DNA of 64,000 bases, taken from assembly GCA_016282685.1 (NCBI GenBank), contig JAEELM010000036.1:1-64000 (forward strand). Direction: 5' to 3'. The stretch comes from Elusimicrobiaceae bacterium (GTDB lineage: Bacteria; Elusimicrobiota; Elusimicrobia; Elusimicrobiales; Elusimicrobiaceae). Position numbers and translations under genes: made by a program. The notes under the pieces are model-generated. The model did not search any database. It saw only the letters and a list, made by a program, of their open reading frames with translations, and had not been told where the DNA came from. Positions 58,747 to 64,000 of the stretch are shown piece by piece; within the stretch, counting starts at the first letter, position 1, and the number at the start of each line of letters is the position of its first letter.

Positions 58747-60619
58747 AGAAATTGAACAAATTGCAAAAGAGTATAACGACGCTTACAAAAATATTACCAA
58801 ACGGGTAGTAATCTGCGGCGGAACCGGTTGTATTGCCGGAGGCTCTTTAAAAGTATATGACGCTTTCCAAGCGGAAATGAAAAAACACAATATCGAATTC
58901 TGCGTGGAAATTACCAAAGGATGCCGTGAAAATTATTTGAGTTTAAGCGGCTGCCGCGGGTTTTGCGCGCAAGGCCCACTGGTGAGTGTCGGTGATATTT
59001 TCTACACCAAAGTAAAACCGGAAGATGTAGCCGAAATTGTGGAAAAAACCATGCTCAAAGGGGAAGTAATCGACCGCTTGCTCTACCACAACCCGGCTAC
59101 CGGTAAAAAAGCAAAAACGGTAAATGAAATTCCGTTTTACGCTAAACAAGAACGTATCTTGTTGCACGATTGTGGCCGTATTAATCCGGAAGATATTGAT
59201 GAATATATTGCACACGGCGGTTATGCCCAAGCCAAACGTCTCTACACTACAATGACACCGGAACAAGTTTGCAAAGAGATGTTAGATTCCGGTTTGCGCG
59301 GTCGCGGCGGGGCTGGTTTCCCGACCGGTAAAAAATGGGAATTTACCCGCATTGAAAAAGGCGAAAAGAAATATGTAATTTGTAACGCCGACGAAGGGGA
59401 TCCGGGTGCCTTTATGGACCGTTCCGTTATGGAAGGGAACCCCAACGCTGTGCTTGAAGGTATGATGATTGCCGCTTACGCCATTGGCGCAGATGAAGGA
59501 TATGTATACGTACGTATGGAATATCCGTTGGCTATTAAACGTATCCGCAAAGCCATTGCCCAAGCCGAAGAAAAAGGTATTTTGGGTGAAAATATTTTCG
59601 GTAGCGGTAAGAATTTTAAAATTAACGTAATGGAAGGTGCGGGTGCTTTCGTATGCGGTGAAGAAACAGCTTTGATTGCTTCCGTGGAAGGAAAACGCGG
59701 TATGCCGCGCGTTAAACCGCCTTTCCCGGCGCACAAAGGTCTTTTCGGAAAACCGACCGTTATTAACAACGTAGAAACCTTGGCACTCGTAGCCAAAGTG
59801 TTTGAAATGGGCGCCGAAAAATTCAAAAAAATCGGTACCCCTACCAGCACCGGTACAAAGACATTTGCCGTAACGGGCCACGTGGCCAATACCGGCCTTG
59901 TGGAAGTGCCGATGGGAACGACGCTGAGCCAAGTGATTAACGACGTGGCCGGCGGTACTACCAATTCTGACGGCACGGTCAACCCGGCTGCTTTCAAAGC
60001 GGCCCAAATCGGTGGGCCTTCCGGCGGATGTTTAACCAAAGAACATTTGAATGTGGCTTTGGACTATGATTCCTTAAAAGCCGCAGGTGCCATGGTAGGT
60101 TCCGGCGGGTTGGTTATCATGAATGATAAAACCTGTATGGTAAACGTTGCACGCTTCTTCTTGGAATTTACGCAACGCGAATCCTGCGGGAAATGCGTTC
60201 CCTGCCGAGAAGGAACCGACCAAATGCTCAAAATGCTTAACGAAATTGTGGAAGGCCGCGGTACGTTGGAAACGCTTACCAAATTGGAAGAATTGGCAAA
60301 AGCCGTACAAAAAACTTCCTTGTGTGCGCTTGGAAAGACAGCTCCCAACCCGGTGCTCTCTACTTTGAAACATTTTAAGGACGAATACATTGCCCACGTG
60401 GTAGAAAAACGCTGCCCCGCCGGTGTATGTAAAGCCTTGGCTCGGTATGAAATTGCAGCCGATAAATGTAAAGGTTGCGGTATGTGCAAACGTGCCTGCC
60501 CTGTACAAGCCATTAGCGGTGCGGTAGGTAAACCGCATCAAATTGACCCGAATAAATGTGTCAAATGCGGTAACTGCAAATCTACTTGTAAATTCGGTGC
60601 AGTTACGGTGCGTGCCTAG
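58736..60619 (+). CDS. hydB: [FeFe] hydrogenase subunit HydB (NuoF-like)
   Basis: 627 residues. An N-terminal [2Fe-2S] thioredoxin-like domain (VVICGGTGCIAGGS; KGCRENYLSLSGCRGFC, about 25-82). The NuoF core has the FMN/NADH site (GRGGAGFPTGKKWEF, about 186-200; CNADEGDPGAFMDRS), an SLBB domain, and the 4Fe-4S motif ESCGKCVPCREG (about 482-493). It ends with a two-cluster ferredoxin domain (CKGCGMCKRAC; CVKCGNCKSTC). This is the flavin subunit of NADH-linked, possibly electron-bifurcating hydrogenases. Confidence 0.95.
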   Translation: MPNKEIEQIAKEYNDAYKNITKRVVICGGTGCIAGGSLKVYDAFQAEMKKHNIEFCVEITKGCRENYLSLSGCRGFCAQGPLVSVGDIFYTKVKPEDVAEIVEKTMLKGEVIDRLLYHNPATGKKAKTVNEIPFYAKQERILLHDCGRINPEDIDEYIAHGGYAQAKRLYTTMTPEQVCKEMLDSGLRGRGGAGFPTGKKWEFTRIEKGEKKYVICNADEGDPGAFMDRSVMEGNPNAVLEGMMIAAYAIGADEGYVYVRMEYPLAIKRIRKAIAQAEEKGILGENIFGSGKNFKINVMEGAGAFVCGEETALIASVEGKRGMPRVKPPFPAHKGLFGKPTVINNVETLALVAKVFEMGAEKFKKIGTPTSTGTKTFAVTGHVANTGLVEVPMGTTLSQVINDVAGGTTNSDGTVNPAAFKAAQIGGPSGGCLTKEHLNVALDYDSLKAAGAMVGSGGLVIMNDKTCMVNVARFFLEFTQRESCGKCVPCREGTDQMLKMLNEIVEGRGTLETLTKLEELAKAVQKTSLCALGKTAPNPVLSTLKHFKDEYIAHVVEKRCPAGVCKALARYEIAADKCKGCGMCKRACPVQAISGAVGKPHQIDPNKCVKCGNCKSTCKFGAVTVRA

Positions 60620-60630
60620 GAGTTGAAAAT

Positions 60631-62367
60631 ATGGAAAATAAAGGTTTTGTTTACATTGAAGGTAAAAAAGTACCGATAGAAGGCGAAAGAAACGTATTGG
60701 AGTTGGTGCGCAAGGCCAAATTCAATATTCCTACTTTTTGCTATCAACCGGAATTGGAAATTTACGGTGCCTGCCGTTTGTGCTTGGTGGATGTGGAAGG
60801 AATGGGAGTGGTAACTTCTTGTACCTTGGCCCCGAAAGACGGAATGAAAATTCGTGTCAACAGTGATGAAATCCGCCATTTGCGCCGCATTAATTTGGAA
60901 CTGTTGCTAGCGTCGGGTAATCATAATTGTACTACCTGTCCTAAATCCGGCAATTGCAAATTGCAACGTTTCGCTAAAGATTTAGGTATTACGGAAATAC
61001 GCTATCAAATTAAAAAACATCAAAATGAAAAAGATGCCACGGCTCCTGCCTTAGTACGAGATCAGAGCAAATGTATTTTATGCGGTAACTGCGTACGTAC
61101 TTGCAATGAAGTACAAGGTATTGGCGCTATTGATTTTGCTTACCGTGGTTATCGTGCCCGTATTGCCACAGCATTTGCCAAGGATATGGCAGAAAATAAA
61201 GAATGTGTATCCTGTGGTCAATGTGCACGTGTGTGCCCTACCGGTGCGTTGATGCCCAATCCCAGCGAAGTGGAAGAAGTATATAAAGCTATCAATAACC
61301 CGAATAAAAAAGTAGCGGTTCATATTGCTCCGGCCGTGCGTGTAGGCTTAGGCGAAATGTTTGGTATTAAGCCCGGCGTATCCGTTGACGGAAAAATTGC
61401 CGCGGCTTTGCGTATGTTGGGTTTTGATTACGTATATGATACTTCCTTCACAGCTGACTTAACGATTGTGGAAGAAGCTACGGAATTTATTGAACGGTTT
61501 AAAAATAAAGACCGCTTACCGCAACTTACCAGTTGCTGCCCGGCTTGGGTAAGTTATGTGGAAAAATTCACACCGGAATTTATCCCCAACCTTTCCAGCG
61601 CTCGTTCCCCTATGCAAATGATGGGGCCGGTTCTTAAGGCTGACTTTGAACAACGCGGCGGAAAACGGGAAGATCTGGTGGTAGTGGCGATTATGCCATG
61701 TTCTGCCAAGAAAATGGAAGCCAAGTTGGACAAATTCTATGTGGATAAAAACCCGGATACGGACCACGTAGTAACCACCGTTTCATTGGCCAACATGATT
61801 AAAGCCGCCGGTATTGATTTTGCCAATTTGCCGGATGAAGAATTTGATGCCCCTTTCGGCACGAAAACCGGTGCGGGTGTTATTTTCGGTGCCTCCGGTG
61901 GGGTAATGGAAGCTGCCTTACGTTACGCGGCTGCCGAGTTGGACCCCAAAGCCGGCAAACTTAAATTTAACGTTTTGCGTGAAAGCACCCAATTCAAAGA
62001 AGCCACGGTAGAAGTGGCGGGTATTACCGTTCGTGTGGCGGTTACCAGCGGGCTGAAAAATGCACGCAAATTGTTAGATGATGTCAAAGCTGGTAAAGCG
62101 CATTATGACTTTATTGAAGTAATGTCCTGCCCCGGTGGTTGTGTGGCAGGGGCCGGTCAACCTCAATACGAGGGTTGGGCCATCCGCAAAGAACGTGCGG
62201 AAGGTTTATACCAAGAAGATGCAACCTTGGATTATAAATCGCAAGATAACAAAGATGTAATGGCCTTGTATGGTAAAGTATTGGATAAGATTGGTGGCAA
62301 AGTAGCCCACAAATTACTCCATACGCATTATCATACACAACAAGATACTACCGGTAAAACCAAATAG
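60631..62367 (+). CDS. hydA: [FeFe] hydrogenase catalytic subunit HydA
   Basis: 578 residues. An N-terminal [2Fe-2S] domain (CYQPELEIYGACRLC), a His-Cys3 cluster (HNCTTCPKSGNC, about 99-110), two 4Fe-4S motifs (CILCGNCVRTC; CVSCGQCARVC) and the H-cluster domain with canonical L1 TSCCPAW (about 300), L2 MPCSAKKMEA (about 354) and L3 EVMSCPGGCVAGAGQP (about 495). With HydB and HydC it should evolve H2 from NADH plus reduced ferredoxin. No maturation genes (hydE, hydF, hydG) are in the window. Confidence 0.96.
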   Translation: MENKGFVYIEGKKVPIEGERNVLELVRKAKFNIPTFCYQPELEIYGACRLCLVDVEGMGVVTSCTLAPKDGMKIRVNSDEIRHLRRINLELLLASGNHNCTTCPKSGNCKLQRFAKDLGITEIRYQIKKHQNEKDATAPALVRDQSKCILCGNCVRTCNEVQGIGAIDFAYRGYRARIATAFAKDMAENKECVSCGQCARVCPTGALMPNPSEVEEVYKAINNPNKKVAVHIAPAVRVGLGEMFGIKPGVSVDGKIAAALRMLGFDYVYDTSFTADLTIVEEATEFIERFKNKDRLPQLTSCCPAWVSYVEKFTPEFIPNLSSARSPMQMMGPVLKADFEQRGGKREDLVVVAIMPCSAKKMEAKLDKFYVDKNPDTDHVVTTVSLANMIKAAGIDFANLPDEEFDAPFGTKTGAGVIFGASGGVMEAALRYAAAELDPKAGKLKFNVLRESTQFKEATVEVAGITVRVAVTSGLKNARKLLDDVKAGKAHYDFIEVMSCPGGCVAGAGQPQYEGWAIRKERAEGLYQEDATLDYKSQDNKDVMALYGKVLDKIGGKVAHKLLHTHYHTQQDTTGKTK

Positions 62368-62386
62368 TTATTTTGTTCGTAACAGC

Positions 62387-62415
62387 AGGGGAGCCCTAAA
62401 GGCTCCCCTTTTTTG
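62387..62415 (+). terminator. Intrinsic terminator of hydCBA
   Basis: AGGGGAGCC and GGCTCCCCT pair around CTAAA and are followed by T6G. Confidence 0.9.
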
Positions 62416-62451
62416 TTCAATAAAAGGAGGGTTATTGTTTGCGGAAAGAGG

Positions 62452-62479
62452 TTGATTTTTTGAAAATGTTTTCTATAAT
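62452..62479 (+). promoter_or_regulatory. Sigma70-type promoter of the ankyrin gene
   Basis: TTGATT (62452-62457), 16 nt, TATAAT (62474-62479). Predicted start near 62486, giving a leader of about 72 nt. Confidence 0.65.
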
Positions 62480-62500
62480 TATAGTATAGTGTTCTAAAGG

Positions 62501-62545
62501 TATGATGCGGCAGTGGTGCTATAAGTAGGCTAACTGGGCGTCATA
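62501..62545 (+). promoter_or_regulatory. Long hairpin in 5' leader of the ankyrin gene
   Basis: TATGATGC pairs with GCGTCATA. Inside, CAGT/ACTG and GCTA/TAGGC continue the stem to a TAAG loop. It ends 2 nt before the GAGGAGGA Shine-Dalgarno. It could control stability or translation; it matches no riboswitch I know. Confidence 0.45.
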
Positions 62546-62557
62546 CGAGGAGGAATT

Positions 62558-63568
62558 ATGAAAAGAGCAGCAACTCTTACCGTTTTGTTTTCTATTCTGC
62601 TAGCCGTGGCTGCTTATGCAGAACCCATGGCTGCGCACGGTAAATCAAAAGGAGGCCCCCGGCCCCGGGCAAAAGTAACCGGATTTAGAGCCAAAGATAG
62701 TGCCAAAGGCAGTGTTTTGGACGAAAAAGTAAAAGCTGTAACGCCGGACAATGTCAACATAGCGGATGTCTTCGGGCAAACTCTTTTGATGCAAGTATGC
62801 CAGAGAGGAACCCTGGCCCAATTGAAAAAATTGCTTGCTATGCAGGAAACGAACGTCAATGCAGAAAACCAGAAAGGAAATACTGCCTTTCTGTATGCTG
62901 CCCAGCGGGAGGATCCTCAGTTTGTGCAAGCATTTTTACGGTTGAAGAAAGACCGGTTCACTGACGAAAGTTTTAATCATAAAAACCAAGACGGAGAAAC
63001 GGCTTTAATGTTGGCAACGGGTCACAAAAGAGTGTTCGATGAATTGTTGAAACATCACCCGATTGAAGGTGATATCAATGACATCAAAGATAAGAACGAT
63101 ACAACTTTGTTAATCAAAGCCGCTGAAGGAGGATCTGCCGAGGTTGTGCGGGATTTGTTGGCTAAAGGTGCTAAAATAGATGCCAAGAACAAATTTAAAG
63201 TTTCCGCTTTGCGCAAGGCCATTGAGAAAAACCAGGCAGAAGTGGTAGATGTATTGGTTGAGAATGTCCATCTCTTTGAAAATCCAGAGAAAGACTTTTT
63301 TGATGCTCTCTCGGAATCTGTCTGGATGAAAGACAGAGTTGGGATCGCACTGAAATTGGTTGATGCTGTTCATATGGATTTGAACAAAAAAAACAACGGA
63401 ACACTTGTCTTAGTAGAGGCGACGAAGCGATGCCATGTGGAATTGGCAATGAAATTGGTAGGACAGGGTGCCAATCCAAAATTAGAAGATGCATGGGGAA
63501 AGACAGCCTTATCTTTGGCAGGCGGTTGTCCCGGATTGCAGGAGTATTTCTTGTCGCTGGATAAATAA
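62558..63568 (+). CDS. Secreted ankyrin-repeat protein
   Basis: 336 residues. Signal peptide MKRAATLTVLFSILLAVAAYA, a basic linker (KSKGGPRPRAK), then ankyrin repeats from about 65 to 330; clear units are FGQTLLMQVCQRGTLAQLKK, KGNTAFLYAAQREDP, DGETALMLATGHKR, NDTTLLIKAAEGGSAEVVRD and WGKTALSLAGG. It is probably a periplasmic or secreted protein-binding scaffold. GAGGAGGA precedes the ATG. Own promoter, structured leader and terminator. Confidence 0.88.
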   Translation: MKRAATLTVLFSILLAVAAYAEPMAAHGKSKGGPRPRAKVTGFRAKDSAKGSVLDEKVKAVTPDNVNIADVFGQTLLMQVCQRGTLAQLKKLLAMQETNVNAENQKGNTAFLYAAQREDPQFVQAFLRLKKDRFTDESFNHKNQDGETALMLATGHKRVFDELLKHHPIEGDINDIKDKNDTTLLIKAAEGGSAEVVRDLLAKGAKIDAKNKFKVSALRKAIEKNQAEVVDVLVENVHLFENPEKDFFDALSESVWMKDRVGIALKLVDAVHMDLNKKNNGTLVLVEATKRCHVELAMKLVGQGANPKLEDAWGKTALSLAGGCPGLQEYFLSLDK

Positions 63569-63582
63569 GTTTTTGCTCATCT

Positions 63583-63612
63583 AAACTCCCTGGTTTACCT
63601 GGGGAGTTTTTA
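63583..63612 (+). terminator. Intrinsic terminator of the ankyrin gene
   Basis: AAACTCCC and GGGAGTTT pair (8 bp, inner TGG/CCT possible) and are followed by TTTTAA. Confidence 0.75.
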
Positions 63613-63652
63613 ATGATAAGAAAAAAATCGAAGAAAGTATTTATTTTACAGT

Positions 63653-64000
63653 ATGAAAATATTTATAAAGGTAATTACAATATTGTTCTTTTTTTGTTTA
63701 TTTGGATCTATCAATTTATGTGCAGCACCCTGGGGAGTTTTGCTTAATTATATGGAAGGGGCGGAGTCAGCCCCCATTGGAGAAAAGTACCTGTTGCGTA
63801 AAGTTTTAAAAAGAAAGCCGCTTTCTATTAGTATACAACGCAATGTTTACACGGATAAGGAATATAGCAAATTTGAAACGTTGGTCCAGAAATCCTACAG
63901 CAAGTGGTTTAGTAATGTGGTAACGCATATTGAAAAAAATAAACGCAAAAGAGAATTTGGCGACATTTTAGCCTTATTTCGTAGGGGTATAGATGTTCAG
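63653..64000 (+). CDS. Secreted protein, unknown, cut by window end
   Basis: An open frame of 116 codons from ATG 63653 with no stop before the window ends. It begins with a signal peptide (MKIFIKVITILFFFCLFGS, then INLCAAPWG) and continues with a basic, lysine-rich stretch (KYLLRKVLKRKPLSISIQR; HIEKNKRKREFGD). A TATTTT hexamer lies 5 nt before the ATG and no Shine-Dalgarno is seen. No family recognised from this part. Confidence 0.65.
   Translation, partial: MKIFIKVITILFFFCLFGSINLCAAPWGVLLNYMEGAESAPIGEKYLLRKVLKRKPLSISIQRNVYTDKEYSKFETLVQKSYSKWFSNVVTHIEKNKRKREFGDILALFRRGIDVQ

Noticed and set aside
59282-60007. 241-residue minus-strand frame
   Set aside because: Antisense to hydB, with composition expected from complementing Gly/Lys-rich codons; no start signal.

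Overview
The window looks like a piece of a gut-type Elusimicrobiota chromosome (Elusimicrobium-like). This is inferred from moderate GC, type IV pilin-like genes scattered singly among housekeeping genes, a trimeric NADH-linked [FeFe] hydrogenase plus a second [FeFe] hydrogenase, a secreted bile-salt-hydrolase-like enzyme, and many signal-peptide proteins with no recognisable family. No marker was searched against a database, so the phylum call is an inference. Almost all of the window is compact coding sequence. There is no phage, insertion sequence or CRISPR array.

Layout. 1-290: three copies of a 104-bp tandem repeat, each carrying a terminator hairpin and a segment resembling the 3' end of SRP RNA. 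293-3457 (minus): nfo, ltaE, rmuC. 3622-5073: a secreted protein ending in a receiver-like domain. 5144-5312: tRNA-Val(GAC) and a scrambled relic of a second copy. 5424-9213: an AT-rich polysaccharide cassette (pyruvyl-transferase family, flippase, FrhB-like Fe-S protein) joined by ATGA overlaps. 9263-12754 (minus): dnaE with an intact PHP site. 12787-15670: NUDIX hydrolase, a pilin, and a minus-strand operon of membrane protein, lipid kinase and nuclease lipoprotein. 15757-18520: alaS and tRNA-Tyr. 18663-30300: a long plus-strand operon mutS-mutL-hpt-ftsH-glmM-pdxJ-glmS-gph (DNA repair, purine salvage, membrane proteolysis, amino-sugar and PLP synthesis). 30295-35650 (minus): glycerate kinase, a candidate beta-barrel protein, a small membrane protein, recN, nadK. 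35743-41713: nifU-nifS, two UshA-like genes (the second without its metal ligands) and a dus gene. 41873-43342: rplM-rpsI and a second pilin. 43401-50212 (minus): a lipoprotein, the second [FeFe] hydrogenase, cardiolipin synthase, a secreted coiled-coil protein, a CBS/DUF21 protein and the choloylglycine-hydrolase-like enzyme. 50340-54729: copA-copZ and nadE. 54773-55981 (minus): deoB. 56081-58123: an unknown protein followed by a GGDEF-EAL protein. 58261-62367: hydC-hydB-hydA. 62558-64000: a secreted ankyrin-repeat protein and a truncated secreted protein.

Together the genes suggest a fermentative anaerobe that disposes of electrons as H2, builds its own Fe-S clusters through NifU/NifS, and places many proteins outside the cytoplasm.

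The most general unexplained signal is promoter architecture. At least seven genes or operons (NUDIX, the 15670 operon, mutS, nadK-recN, the second hydrogenase, cls, the CBS/DUF21 gene) have a -10 hexamer, usually an extended TGn form, ending exactly 6 nt before an ATG that lacks a Shine-Dalgarno. This predicts leaderless mRNAs alongside ordinary SD-led genes.
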